64,000 bases of DNA from Brachionus plicatilis (Eukaryota; Rotifera; Eurotatoria; Ploima; Brachionidae), in assembly GCA_010279815.1 (NCBI GenBank), contig QEOQ01000070.1:306823-370822 (forward strand), given 5' to 3'. The number at the start of each line of letters is the position of its first letter. The stretch's first letter is position 1. Below the pieces are notes generated by a model. That model searched no databases, was not told the origin of the DNA, and saw nothing but the letters and a program-made list of their open reading frames with translations. Below, in pieces: positions 45,645 through 57,820 of the stretch. The position numbers and the translations under genes were made by a program.

Positions 45645-48600
45645 TCAAGCTTTAATTGATTTCAAAAATGCAGTAATGCCGCCATAAGTTTCTTCTCCAG
45701 CTTTTGGAGCTCTGTCTTCTGGAAGGGTAAAACCATAAAAGGAATCAGTACCACTTTGACCTGGTCTTAATTCCAAGCAGTATGAATATTTGATTCCAGC
45801 TGTACCCTTTATTTATAAAATTAGTAATATTTTTTCCAACAAAAAAATTTACATAAGCCCAATCTTCTGAACCACCGGAAGCAATGTACAAAATTCTTGA
45901 TGAACTGCCAGAAATCCAACCAGAACCGTCTTTGAAAATTAAAAAGAGAAATTAAGTGATGGAAATAATTAACCATCATTTTGTCGACCTATGCGTGTGT
46001 TAAATTCAATTCATTTATGAAAATAAAATTAAATTAAAAAAATAAAATAAAGGTTAAATTTTTGCTAATTTCTAAAAAATAACGATTAATCTATTCCTGA
46101 AATCTTGAAATGTTACATTTTAAAACAAATCTACCACGTTCATAATCATTCATTGGCAAAAATTCTGCATTTTTTCAACCAAAAGAAAATGCTTTAAAGA
46201 AAATTTTCAAAAATTTTGTTGAGATCTAATTTTGATATAGCAAAATGGTTTAAAATGTCCTATTTTGAAGAATAAATTTATGCTTTATTTTTAATTTTTT
46301 AAATTTTTCTGAATTGAAATCAACTTTATGTTTGTTACCAAATAATTTGAAAATACTTAAATATACATATTTTCTAATAAATATGATAAATATGATTGAA
46401 CAAAAAAATCAGTTTTATATGGTTATTTTAGGACTTAGCATTCAAGACATAATCTACTACAAATTTTGGCTTTTTTGATCCTGTTCATATTATCTATTAT
46501 AAAATATTAAAAAAAGTTTTTTTTAATATAGTCATTGAAAACTAATTTATCACAAAATCTAGTTAAAGGTATTCTTTAGTGAGGTTTTTAAAAGGAAGTG
46601 CTTTTTAATGGCCCATAATTTTACTCACCGCTAATTTAAATAAAAATAATCTATTCTAATAAACAAAAAATATCTAATTTAATAAAAACTACATCTTTAA
46701 TAATAAAAAAATAGATAACTTAATAAAATTAAAAAAAAATATTATTTTTTTTAGTTGCATCTAAAAAAAAAATATCTTCTTTTAGCCATTGGCATGTTGC
46801 AAGTTTAGCACAATTTATTTTCTACATTTTGATTACCATTTTCCACATTTCTTTTTCACATTTCATTATTTATTTATAGAAATTTCATTTTTTGGAAATT
46901 TTTTTCTAATTTACTTTTTTAAAGTTTTTATTAGAATGTTAATATCTATAACCATTTTTTACTTTTTATACTTATATTAATAATTTTAATTTTATTAATT
47001 TAGAGGTATTTTTATTAAAAAAAGCTGTATCAAAAAATTATTCGCCCTTTTTAATTTACAGTAATGTTAAATTCTATTCTATTTTTGAACAATAGAGCAG
47101 ACTATTCGATAAACTTGACAAAACATTTTTTATTTAAAAATAGATTATTTGACTATTAATTTCCAAAATATTTACTTGGACTAAAATCTTATATCATCCT
47201 CAGGGAATAAAAAAGATGGAACCATCAGGTCTATTTGTTAATTACAATCCTGATAATGTGTTTAATTTTTTTAAAAATTGTCTTTTTTGATAAAATTTAA
47301 AGAAATTAAGAGGTAAATAAATTTTTTTTGAAAACAATTAAAATAATTTTATTTATTTGGATAAAGCTACAGCTCCTTCAAATTTAAAATTATTAGACAT
47401 TTTATATCTATTATTTCTTTATAGATTTTATTAAAACTTGAAAATGGAAGATAATTAGACTTTCCTAAAAAATACTTCATGTCATGTTAACAGTGCTGCT
47501 TTTATAGAAAAAAAAATGCTAAACAATTAGAAAAAATTACAATTTCTTTAAAAATATTAAATTTTAATTCGATAACTATTAAACATGTCTGAACAAAATG
47601 GTTAAAAAATTCATTAAGTTTTTTCTAAAGGCTAAAAATTTGATCTGTAAATGCAGCACGGTGAAACAAACATATTTTTGTCCCCATATTGCATTCCTAA
47701 TTTTTCACTAATTTTAAACAAATTATAAAATTTCTATCATTTTGTTCTCAGTTCACTCAAATTCTTCAAAATCTCTTATGACTTTTGAATACTTGAAAGA
47801 ATTTAAATATTCTCCAAGTTTTTTGAATAATACTGAAAAACATCAATTCTATCAGATTAATCGACTTTAAAAAAATATACCTCCAGAAGCACTTATTCCG
47901 GCAAGACCAATTTTAGCTTTGTTGTTTAATTCAGTAAAATCTGGTGGCAATGTTTGGCTATAACCGTATGGTCTTTAATATAAAAAAAATATAATTATAT
48001 TCTTTATTAAAAGGAAAAATTACGTGAACCACCATTTTCCATAGCTGTGAATAGTCAAAAATGAGTCCCATTGTCCAGGATATTGTTTAATATAGTTTTC
48101 AACAGCTTGGGTCTCTAGTTCACTATCACCTGATCGACCAGCATAAACATCACTGCATGGATTGGTAGAGCTTCCTCCAGTTAACCATTTGAAACCGTAG
48201 TTACGGTTTAAATCAGTTCCAATGCATGAACTTCCACTATTTGGATTTCTGTTCTTTCTCCACAATCGAGTCTTTAATCTAAAGTTAATGCAAAGAGAAA
48301 AAAAACTCACAAAAAAAGCTTTACTGTGGTATGTGTGTACTCGTAACCATCTGGGTTAACTAATGGAAGAATGTGAAATTCAAAATAGCCCAAAAGTTCT
48401 CTGGCTAATGAATCACCACTGTTGTAACCGGTGACCAATTTGTTAATTATCCAAACACAAGTGGCTGGAGTAACCCATTCACGGGCGTGAATACCACAAT
48501 CAATCCATACTTTGCGTCTGCTGGTTGAAGTTTTAATTATGGCAACCTTTAAATTTCTGTTTTCATAGGTTCTGCCCGCAATTTTGGAAGAAACTAAGCT

Positions 48601-49014
48601 TGGATAAGTAGCAGCCAGATTGTCAATGAAACTTTGAATTTCAGTGTATCTAGCATATCTGCCAACAATGTTTTTTGAGTTTCTGGTGAGAGCCATTGAT
48701 CGTTCTTGTTCGTCGACATTTCTTTGCATATTCTCTTCCATTATTTGAGCTGGAATTTTGAAAATTTTGAACAAAACGCTGTATTTGACAAAGGCCTGTG
48801 GTGACAGCAAAACATTAACTGATTCTTCCACTGTTTTGATCCGGGTCCATACATCAAAGTCTGCCTTTTCTTCCCACTCAGTGATCAAATGTATTTGAAG
48901 TGGAGTCTTGGGCTTCAAGTTAACTAGCTTATAATTGTCATACCTTGTTTTTTCGGCCAAGGCCATTGTGCCGAACAAAAGAACGGCAACACATAATGCA
49001 AGATTAAAATTCAT
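45645..49014 (-). CDS. M14 carboxypeptidase, A/B type, zymogen (copy 1)
   Basis: Five exons on the minus strand: 48325-49014, 48024-48271, 47881-47972, 45853-45929 and 45645-45806, all phases agreeing, total 422 residues. Signal peptide 1-20, activation propeptide about 21-115, then the metallopeptidase domain. Zinc ligands are H176 and E179 (GIHAREW) and H305 (TIHSYGKWW). Substrate carboxylate binders are N252/R253 (DLNRNYG). Tyr equivalent to bovine Tyr248 is Y358, and the catalytic Glu270 equivalent is E381 (CLELRPG). The residue matching position 255, which sets the specificity pocket, is Glu (E365), pointing to basic or polar C-terminal side chains rather than classic CPA. Predicted to be secreted, probably digestive. 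Intron 3 is 1.95 kb and the others are about 45-130 bp. The paralogue at 57937-59255 keeps only the first intron. Confidence 0.92.
45930..47880 (-). other. Intron 3 of carboxypeptidase copy 1
   Basis: A 1.95-kb intron of AT-rich sequence. Short pieces resemble mobile-element ends (CAGTGCTGCTTTTATAG near 47493, TGTAAATGCAGCACGGTG near 47645), but no complete element or exon was identified. Confidence 0.6.
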
Positions 49015-49386
49015 TTTAAAATATTTTTTGATAGTGATGTAGAAAAGTTTTTATAAGGTATTTTGATTACCTACGTAATCAAGTCACATAGCAAATGACA
49101 CTTTCACAGATACAATTTGGAGAGAGTTGAAATTCTTGTGTCTCTGAAAATTTTAATTCATAGATAAGAGATTTTAAAAAAGATAAATTTTATGAGTAAC
49201 TTTTTAAACTTTTTTTTTCAAATTTGAATTAACTTTTTTTGTTAGTTTTCTTATATTCTTAAATGTTGACTCGTAATTTCTTTAGATACTTGAAAATTAT
49301 TTTCCAAAGGTTAAAATAAAAAAATGAGCTAACTTTTTAAAAAATTTAATCAACAAAAAAATTATGGAAATTTAATAAAAACAATA
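49015..49386. other. Upstream region of carboxypeptidase copy 1
   Basis: Only 370 bp separate the carboxypeptidase start from the downstream end of the NUP98-like fragment on the same strand. It must contain the promoter. No distinct element is visible in the AT-rich sequence. Confidence 0.4.
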
Positions 49387-50864
49387 CTAATTATGATCTT
49401 GTATATAAATAAATCCACTAAATGAAGGCTTTTGCTCTTGGGTTTCTTGAGTTGATGAGCCGAATAGACCACCAGTAGTTGAGGCTGCTGTGCCAAAAAG
49501 ACCATTGCCACTGTTTGTCTCTGTACTTTTTCCAAATCCAGTGAATGATTGAGTTGTTTGTCTAAATACAGGAGTAGGTGGTTGTGTAGAGGTGCCAAAT
49601 CCACCAAAAGGAGATGAAATTTTGCTAGGTTCATTTGAGTCCAATGTAAAACCTGATTTTGTCTGAGATTCATTAATAGTTTTAGAAAAGCTCGGGCATG
49701 TGGTTGTATATGGAAGGCCGAAACGAGATTGACCAAAGACTGATGATGTTGACTGATATGGCTGGGTGGTAGAAGTTCCAAAAGAAAAAGTAGGTGTTGT
49801 GCTAGCTGTGTTTGTTGTCGTGGAGCCAAAAAGACTTGTGCCAGTGGTAGGCGCTGTGCTGGTTCCGAATAATCCAGTGGAAGGCTGAGTGCTTTGTCCA
49901 AAACTAGTAGTGGTCATTGAAGGTTGTGTAGGGGTGCCAAATGCACCAAAAGGAGATGATATTGTGCTAGGCTGAGTTGTTTTAAAAAAGCCAAATGAAG
50001 GCTTTTGCTGAATTGAACTAAACAATTCAGTCGGAGTTTGTGTGGTCGTAATAGGCGAACCAAATTTAATTTTTGTTTTCCTTGATTCAGCACTAAAGCT
50101 GCCAAAAGGTTTATTAGTTATTAAAGGTGAATTAGTCGAATGACCGAATATTGATGATAAGCCAGATTCACCAAATAAAGGCTTGCGATGAATGTTTTGT
50201 TGAGTGGATGAACCTAATGGGCCTCCAGTGGTCATAGTTGGAGGAGTGAGTGGCCCAAAAAGACCATTTCCAGTGTATGATACTCTACTGGTGCCGAATA
50301 ATCCACTGGAAGATTGGGAACTTTGTCTAAGATCAAGAGAGGGTTTTGGCCGCTGTGAAGAGTTTTCAAATACAACAAAAGGATGAATTGTTGCAGAAGT
50401 GCCAAAAACCGGCTTTGCCTGAGAGCCAAAGCTACTTGTGGAAGTACTCGGCGTAGTGGTTGTAGTCGAGGAGCCGAAGCCCCCGAAAGGTTTAGCAGCA
50501 GTGGAAGACGAGCTAAACAGACTACTTGAGCCAAAACCGCTCGAAGTCGATTGGGCTGAAGATCCAAAAAGTCCAGTGGAAGTTCCAAAGCCGGATGTGG
50601 TCTGTGGAAATTTAAGGTTTGCTTGGTAGTCTTCTAATCTCAGCTCTTCCAATGACTTTCTTTGGTAATTTTTCATGGCTGTAATGCATTGGTGATTTGC
50701 TTGAATGATTGATTGAACACCGTTTTTGGTGACTGAGTCCTGGCCACTAAGTGCAGAGAATTTGACATTTCCGGTGCCGGTCTGAGTGGTCGTCGAGTTT
50801 CCGAACAGGCCTCCTGTTCGGTTTTGTAAAAAGGAAAACAATAATGATGGTGCATTGAATCGAG
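49387..50864 (-). pseudogene. Partial duplicate of NUP98 FG/GLEBS region
   Basis: An open frame of 484 residues closely matches the start of NUP98 exon 2 in this window: FLQNRTGGLFGNSTTTQTGT, the GLEBS core KSLEELRLEDYQANLKFPQ, then GLFG/FG repeats with many substitutions and rearrangements. It ends abruptly in FIYIQDHN. The NUP98 autoproteolytic and NUP96 parts are absent. Homology extends past the exon start into the last 14 bases of the NUP98 first intron (AAATTCCCCTTTAG against AAATTCTCCTTTAG), so this arose by DNA duplication, not from mRNA. No first exon was found upstream. The frame is stop-free over 1.4 kb despite divergence. It could be a young pseudogene or an expressed FG-only protein able to bind RAE1. 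Confidence 0.75.
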
Positions 50865-52477
50865 CTAAAGGGGAATTTAAATTGATATTAGAATATTTTT
50901 TTTTGTAGCCATCGCATATAATATTTTTTATTTCAATTAAATCGAAATTATTTTTGAATTATATTAAAATATTTGAATTTAAATTTTTTTTTAATTAAAA
51001 TTATTATCTATTAATAAAAATGTCATCAGATTAGATGGTTGGGTAAGAATTATTTAAGTTCAAGTCTTAAAATATTTAACAATTAAACTCTTTACTTAAA
51101 TACTCAAATTACAATATATTGACCAAATTTTAGTCAAACTCGAATATTATACTTTAATTTTCTTAAATAAAAAAATTTTAAATTTATTGATTCCTAATTT
51201 AAAAATTCCATATTTTTCATCAATACTTAATAATATTTGGTGCCATTTTCCAGGATTAGATAGACTTGATGGTTTTGGTATTGATAAATTCAAATGCAAA
51301 TAGAACAAAATTCTTCATTTTCTGATAAATTAAAATATAATAATTATTTAAAAAAAAAAACATCAACATAGTCCAACATACAAAATTTGCACCTTTAAAA
51401 AAAATTTTATGATGTAAAAAAATACAAAAAATAAAACATAAATAACATTTAAATTAATTATTGATTTGATTAACTAAAAAAAAAGGAAAATAAAAATTTT
51501 ATTTTAAGTAAAAAAGATGCAACAAAGTATGCTACACTTTATGGTTGTATTTTTTGAAATAATCTTTATTAACTTTCATTTTAATTTATCAATAGTTGTA
51601 TTTGAAATTCACAACACCGACTTGATTCGCATTGATTTTTTAAATTGTAACAGAATTTAAGATCCTGCAAAATTTATATATAAATCTGCTTTAAAAATTT
51701 ATTAAAGGCTTAATCGAATAAAAAAGGAATTGTTAAAATAAAATATTTCAAAGTGGAAATAAATTTTCTCATTTTGTTACAACTTTTGCTTGTGAAATAT
51801 TTTTGAAAAAAAAAAATTAGAATTAGTGACAAAAGCTTTATTTGGAATTTTTCTGAACAAAAAATAACGAATTAAATGTCACATATAATTTATTATAATT
51901 TATTAATATTTAAAAATTTTGTCCATAAGGCTTATTATTAATAAATAAATATTAATGTTAGAAATAATCTTCATTTAGCTACAGTGCTTTTATGAAAGGT
52001 GCAGAATGGACTAAATTGCGTAATTTTCCGTGATTTTACGTACATTATTTTAAGTAAGCTCAGGTAATCTTTCGTGAATATTAGTCGGTAAGGATATAAA
52101 ATTTTACGAAAAATTAAGTAAGCTTACATTAAAAATAGGTAAATTTTAGTAAAATCGTTCCTAAATGCTTACGGCCAAAAAATGAGAATTTTGGGCTCAA
52201 TTTTTCGTAAATTTACATATCCTTACCGACTAATATTCACGGAAGATTACCTGAGCTTACTTAAAATAATGTAAAATCACGTAAAATTGCGTAATTTATC
52301 TACACCTTTTATTAAAACACTGTATGATAATTAATAATAAATCTTATTGAAAACAAATCAAACTCTTAATTTGTATTTATTTAATCAATAAAAAATAATA
52401 GCAAATTTGAGAAATTTGTGGAAAAGAAATTTGTTAGAACTATTAAATGATTCAATTAAAATTATTTATAAATTGCT
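50865..52477. other. AT-rich spacer with TTACGT inverted repeat
   Basis: Contains the inverted-repeat element at 51982-52322. A short open patch on the minus strand near 51260-51340 might be an exon of the gene starting at 52670, but it is too short to support. Confidence 0.4.
51982..52322. mobile_element. CAGTG-ended inverted-repeat element, TTACGT-rich
   Basis: Ends CAGTGCTTTTATGAAAGGTG and CACCTTTTATTAAAACACTG are inverted. Arms share ATTACCTGAGCTTACTTAAA-type sequence and ATATCCTTACCGACTAATAT. ACGTA/TACGT words recur on both arms. CAGTG is a classic hAT terminus. Flanking 8-mers do not match, so the duplication has decayed or the ends are misjudged. Confidence 0.7.
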
Positions 52478-52670
52478 TACTAGGTTTGTTTAAAGCCTCA
52501 TTATCATTGCTGAAAGTCAAGTTCTTAGATGAAAGCTGTTCACAACTCGTTATCAAACTCTCATGTCTTATTATATATTCGAACCTTGAGTCAACTTCTC
52601 TCTTTATTTCGTTGAAGAGATTATCAAGTTTTCCAAGAAAATCAATCTTGATGTTCTCGGTTTGTGTCAT
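52478..52670 (-). CDS. First exon of unidentified small coiled-coil protein
   Basis: Starts with ATG at 52670 and runs 64 codons plus one base to a good GTAAGC donor at 52477. If unspliced it would stop after 72 codons at 52452. The peptide begins MTQTENIKIDFLGKLDNLF and is largely helical and charged. An acceptor-like TTCTTATAG lies about 45 bases upstream of the ATG, so a leader splice is possible. No family is recognised and no second exon could be placed with confidence. Codon composition is less A/T-extreme than random ORFs here, which is the main reason to keep it. Confidence 0.4.
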
Positions 52671-53884
52671 TTTCCCGATTAACTTTACAGCTGTTGATTT
52701 TCTAAATCAAATCTATAAGAAAAAATTTATATTCTGTTTATTTAAAAAAAAAACAAATTAACCGGCTTAATTTCCGTTTTATTTTAAATAAAAAAAAAAA
52801 TTTTTAGTTTTATTTTTTTAATAACATCCAAGATTTTAATTTTATATTTATGATGTAAACCATAAAAATCTCTAATTCATCGACATATTTGAATTTTTAT
52901 TTAAATTGAAAAACTTGTGTTGATATATTATTAGTCCGAAAACTCCATATGTGTTTGAGTGAGTCTACCAAGCCATGGTTCGAACACTCACAGCATTCTG
53001 AAATTAAGTATAGAAACTGAACTGTCATAGAATAGGTTAGGATTATGATTTAAATACAATTTTTTGTCGGCTAAATTCTTTATTCTCAAAATTAAAAAAA
53101 TTCTGGATTGAAATGACAATCCATTTATTTGTTATTTTAATTAAGAAAGACAGTCCAAATCATTCAATTTTTTTTTTGTGAAAAAGTTAAGAAACTGTTA
53201 AAAGTTTTCTTCTTTTTTCTTTACGACAAGCGCAATTCCTCAAAAATATATTTTATTTGGGACCCATTGATATAAATAATTATAAAATGAACCTTTTGAA
53301 AAAATAAAAAAAATACCCCTTTTGAAACTGAAATGCGTACTCCCATTCAAGCCTCTAAACGTTGTACAATTTTTTAACAGGACATAATTGGAGCTATTTT
53401 TCTCTACCAAATCGGAAAATTAAATTATAACAATGGAAATGTTCAAAATTAGTCAAAATCATGTACAAATTCTTTTTTTGGTTTTTTCCTGAATGTTATA
53501 TACAGTATTGATTTGATATAATGTTTTTGGTAATTTTTACGGAAAATTACGTAAAAAAGAAGCAATTTATGTAATTTTACGTAAATATTGGAAAATTTAC
53601 GTAAAATTACCTTTTTTCGCTAATCTTTAAAGGGCCAAAATGATCATTTTATTATTTATTTTTCGTAAATTTACATTTTTTCTGCAGTAAGAAATGGTAA
53701 AAAAGGTTAAAGTAAATTAAAAAAAAGTAAAACAAAAACCTAATTGAAATTTAATTATTTTCAAAACAAAACATTGTTTTATTAATTTATTTGATAATTT
53801 TTAGAAAATTTTTAATCATATTTTTTATCTTTATTATTTTTTTTCTATGGCGAGTAAGCTCTTTATATCAGTTTCAAGCTATTT
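52671..53884. other. AT-rich spacer
   Basis: Contains another ACGTAA/TTACGT-rich remnant at about 53540-53690 related to families at 22819 and 51982. No gene recognised. Confidence 0.5.
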
Positions 53885-54370
53885 TGAGGTATGGACAATA
53901 TTTTATTAAATACAATTATTAAACAATTCAAAAATTATTAATTTCAATTAATTCTTCAACTCTAGGACTATTCGATTATTCGATTATTCAACTTTTCAGG
54001 GAAATAATTCAGAATAAAGTTATTAAGATCTCTCTTTGCGTCTAATAAACCGAATTCCCTAAACCAGGACTGCGCCCAAGACCCCATTCAATCTCCAGTT
54101 TGTTTAAACAAAATTAACCCTGAAATTAACCATAGTTTGACTAAGCGAAAGACGACGCTAGGCGTCATGAGCTTAATTAATTTTCATTTTCTTAGAGATA
54201 TGTTGATAATGATTAATTAATTTTTAAGTTAATTTTCTTTAACTAAAATTCTACCGGAAATTATTTGAAAATTTAACAATAATTTAATAGCCGAATAATC
54301 GAATAGTCCTAGAGTTGAATAATCGAATAATCGAATAATTGGTATATATCGAATTTTGTCCATGACTGGA
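53885..54370. mobile_element. Inverted-repeat element rich in TTATTCGA
   Basis: The left part has CTCTAGGACTATTCGATTAT and the right part its inverse, ATAATCGAATAGTCCTAGAG, with repeated ATTCGATTATTCGA words. Outer ends are TATGGACAAT at left and TTTTGTCCATGACTG at right, compatible with a CAGTCATGGAC terminus. A second fragment with AATCGAATAACTG and TTCCATGACTG lies at 56060-56115. Confidence 0.6.
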
Positions 54371-54460
54371 TAAAACAGAAACAACAGAAAAAATAAATCC
54401 AGATAAAAAGGAAGCCATCAGAGAAACACATTAAAGAATATATTTTAATCAATAAAGCAA

Positions 54461-54790
54461 GGAAGTGGTTCTATTGGAATTTGGTGTTGTATAAGCTATT
54501 TTGGTCTAGGAATTTTTTTTGAATATTTAGAAGGCTTAATTCTTAGAGATATGTTGATATCTTAGGAAATAACTAACTTCCATCGGTAGGTAAGACAAGA
54601 AAAGATGAGGCTTCAAAGTTCCAACGAGTCAATGATCCTTGCAATTTACCCAGATAAGTGAAGGAATGAAGAGCAAAATATTGAAGTTTTATCTTGGCCT
54701 GGAAACAGTCCCGATCATAATTGCATTGAAAATTTTTGGACTTGACTACTTAAGGCGATTGCCAAACAAGAGCCATGAATCATGCGATAA
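54461..54790 (+). pseudogene. Decayed Tc1/mariner transposase fragment
   Basis: Recognisable pieces in order: GSGSIGIW and ISYFGLGI (54461-54520), matching the GGGSVMVWG...SYFG region of Tc1-type transposases, and SWPGNSPDHNCIENFW (about 54691-54740), matching the WPGNSPDLNPIENLW block with the second catalytic Asp. Frameshifts and stops lie between and after. No inverted-repeat ends were identified. It is a dead copy. Confidence 0.75.
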
Positions 54791-56183
54791 GCCGAAAGAA
54801 ATTGTCTCAAGTATTCTTAATATGAATTATGAACAGTGTTTTAAAAATTAGTAATAAAAACATAGCCTTATTTTCTAGATCATAAAAGATTCAAAATAAA
54901 ACTTACTCTACTTGAAAATTTAAGTTTTTAGTTTTTGTATTTTAGACTAAAATTTTTCTTAATTAAAAATATACAAGTCAAAATTTAAAAGTCAAGTCAA
55001 ATGATTTAATTTAAAAAAGTTCTTAATTTAAGTCCGTGACTTAACTTTGATTTTAACTTAAATTTCATGACTTACGACTTATGGTCTTTAGTATCTTCAC
55101 GATATCTAATTTATTATTTTTGATCCCTTCTTTTAATTGAATTTTCTCTTTCTTTTAGTTCTAGAGGGAATTTCTATGGTTATTTATTCTGGTTAGTTAT
55201 TCAAGTAGAAAACAGGGAAATAAAAATTTTCTAGTTACTTTTGTTCAGGATACTTAAAAGTATTTTATTTTAGAAAAAGATGAAATGATAGATACAAAAA
55301 TTTAAAATAAAGATGAAAATTTGAGTTTTTTAATTAGCAAAAAGAAACTTCGTTTTTCGCTTCATTTTTCCATAAATAAAATCATCAAAATAGCACTTTG
55401 TGGATTTTGAATTGATTCAAAACCTTTTCAAAATAAATTTTTAAGAAAATTAAAGTATATATATTAAAGTATATCAGACTCAAATGTTATAATAATTAAG
55501 ATAAAAATTAAGTCGATATTTTTAATTTTGAGTATTAAAGTCAATAGTTTAGTTGCTAATTTTTAAAAAGTTCTACACTAATGAGGTGAGCTTGAATACT
55601 TTGTGGATTAATATCTTGAGAATTTTGGTTGATTCAAAAACTTCTAGTTAAAAATCATTATTAGGTATCAAGACTTACACTGAAGTGTTTCTTTTACAAC
55701 ACATTTCCAAAAAAACTTTTTCATTATTCTATTTTTTAAATAAAAAATTCATTATTATTTGAAAAAATATATGAGTAATGTTTTGTAATAACATATTGAA
55801 CACTGGCTACACTATTAGAAAAAAGTCAACATAAAGTTATTTTTATTGCTTACTTTCTTTTACTGAAAATTATGAATATTTGAGTCTATTTTAAAATTTT
55901 GTCATCCTTAAGAAAATTCGGCTATCCGATTTCATGCAAAAAGATTAAAAAATTTTAAGAAAGAAATTAAAAGATGATAATTTTCAATGAATGAAAGTAA
56001 GCAATAACAATTTTATGTTGACTTCTTTCTTAAAATTTTTATATCTTTTTTCCATGAAATCGGATTGTCGAACAATCGAATAACTGGCTTGGATCGAAAT
56101 GCTTCCATGACTGAAATTAGAACTAAAAGGTCTTGATGCAAAAGTGAAAAAATTTTTTCACTCACTTACTCACTCTGCTGAAA
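54791..56183. other. AT-rich spacer with small palindromes
   Basis: An AAGTC/GACTT motif cluster at 54975-55090 matches other clusters in the window. An imperfect inverted repeat at about 55840-56020 has arms sharing ATTGCTTACTTTC / GAAAGTAAGCAAT and AACATAAA / TTTATGTT-type ends. No coding sequence was recognised. Confidence 0.45.
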
Positions 56184-56699
56184 TTGGCTATTACTTTATT
56201 TACATTTATTGAGACGATAAGATTTAACTCATTAGCATCTAGTATTTTTGAGTGCATTAAACAAAACATAACTCTATGTCCATCAAAGTCAAATAACTCT
56301 TTTGAAACCGATATTCAAGTCTTGATTAAGCATTTTAATTTAGATTTTCCTTTACTTTTAAGTAATATAAGGAAGTATAAAAAGGAGTTGAAGGAGAATT
56401 TTTTCATCAGTGATGGCATTTCTGACTCTATCAAAATGTGTCTAGAAAACATAAGATTTAAAGATTATCGTATATTTTTAAATGAATTAATAAGGCCTAG
56501 ATGAATTTCATAACTAGAGGTCCACTAAATTATAAACAAACTATTTTCCTCTTCATTTTCTTACAATTGTAATATTTTTATATATTTTTATATTTATGTA
56601 TAATTTTTTTATTTTTTTGTACTCTCTTCTTCTAATTTTTATTTTTACTTCTCCTGAAGGAGGTTAATTAAATACAAATAAATAAACAAATAAATAAAT
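56184..56699 (+). mobile_element. Possible 5'-truncated LINE 3' end
   Basis: An open frame to 56504 ends in DYRIFLNELIRPR, followed by about 130 bp of T-rich 3' UTR. Then comes a CTCCTGAAGGAG hairpin (56652-56663) and a terminal (AAATA)n run (56672-56699). ORF, hairpin and simple repeat in this order resemble the tail of a non-LTR retrotransposon. The protein itself is too diverged to assign to a reverse transcriptase, so this is inference. Confidence 0.45.
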
Positions 56700-56956
56700 T
56701 ACTGAAATCTCAATAATTTTTTACTGAAGCCGATTCCTAAATATAGCTATCTAAGAATCAACCCTGTTAGATACTTATGACTGTTTCGGCTTAAAAAATG
56801 TAATCCATGTTAGCACTGAAGTTGTCAACTGTTTTACTCTTGGCATTAACTGGTAATTGGGATTTATCAGAATTAGTGTCGGTTAGATAAGGTACAATCT
56901 CCCTGTTGGTTCGGTTTTTGATCGTGACCATTTGGGTGTCATTTATTATACAGTAT

Positions 56957-57820
56957 TAGTGATGTTATTTGGATTGACGATTTTCAAAATTTGTTTAAAT
57001 TTCATCCAAATTTTAGACAATTTTATTTAAATATTGAATTCAAACAAAAATAAATTTAACTTGGAATAACAAATAAATTTTTATTTGATTCCAAAGTTTG
57101 AATAAATGATAATTCAATTACTAAAACCAAATAAAAAAAAAATTTAAATAAGGAAAAAAATTAATTATATATTTGAATTTTAAAATCGAATTAATTTAAA
57201 AAGAAAAAAACGAATCGAATAAAAAATTGTCTAATAAATATTTTTTAAAAATTTGAATACAATACACTATAAACTCTCTTGAATTACCATAATTTTGTAT
57301 AATTTGTCAGGCGACAATCTGTTGCGTCTATCCCAAAGAGTATTACCTGTATGTGAAAAAAGCTGTTCCGCCGGAAAAAAGCTGTAAACTTCTAACTAGC
57401 TTTTCAATACTCTAGTTAGAAGTTTGTCTTCCTTTGACAGCGTTATTTCTGTTTTGAGACTCTCAAAAATTGGTAAAACCATACCATCATTTAATATTTT
57501 TTTAATTATATTCAAGAATTTAACTTTAATTTAAACAAATAATAAATCGCTTTTTCAAATTACAAAAATTTTTTTTGTGCATTTAGTCAAATTTTTAGCC
57601 TAATTGCACATTTGATTTCTTTTTTAACTGATTTTTGTTTTCAAATCAAAAAAAATTTGTCTTTTAAATTTGGATCATATTTTATTTGAATAATTAACTT
57701 AATTTAAAAAAAAATTTTAGTTTCTAATTAAGATATTTAAAAATTCGAATTTTTGGTTTAAATAAAATAATTCTTCGAATCTGATTTATCCGAATAAAAA
57801 TTGTTCAAATAACATCACTA
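56957..57820. mobile_element. hAT transposon remnant with perfect 8-bp duplication
   Basis: Ends TAGTGATGTTATTTG and CAAATAACATCACTA are perfect inverted repeats. The flanks 56949-56956 and 57821-57828 are both TACAGTAT. Inside, on the minus strand, is a fragment of hAT transposase. The element is 864 bp, so most of a full transposase gene (usually about 2 kb) has been deleted. This is the best-supported hAT insertion in the window. Confidence 0.92.
57281..57400 (-). pseudogene. hAT transposase C-terminal dimerisation fragment
   Basis: The minus strand reads PAEQLFSHTGNTLWDRRNRL followed by SPDKLYKIM. This matches the hAT dimerisation block (PSERxFSxAG then RNRLSPDKxExL). It is bounded by stops and has no upstream transposase domains, so it is a relic. 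Confidence 0.85.

Noticed and set aside
46789..46980. Open frame of 63 codons on the plus strand within a carboxypeptidase intron
   Set aside because: Composed almost only of Phe, Leu, Ile, Tyr and Ser as expected from T-rich intron sequence. It has no motif and opposes the gene strand.
52975..52992. GGTTCGAAC box suggesting a tRNA T-loop
   Set aside because: The flanking bases cannot form the T-stem, and no acceptor, D or anticodon arm can be drawn around it.
54639..54851. Plus-strand 70-codon frame as a gene
   Set aside because: It overlaps a Tc1/mariner remnant in a different frame. The transposase motif WPGNSPD shows the real ancestral frame.
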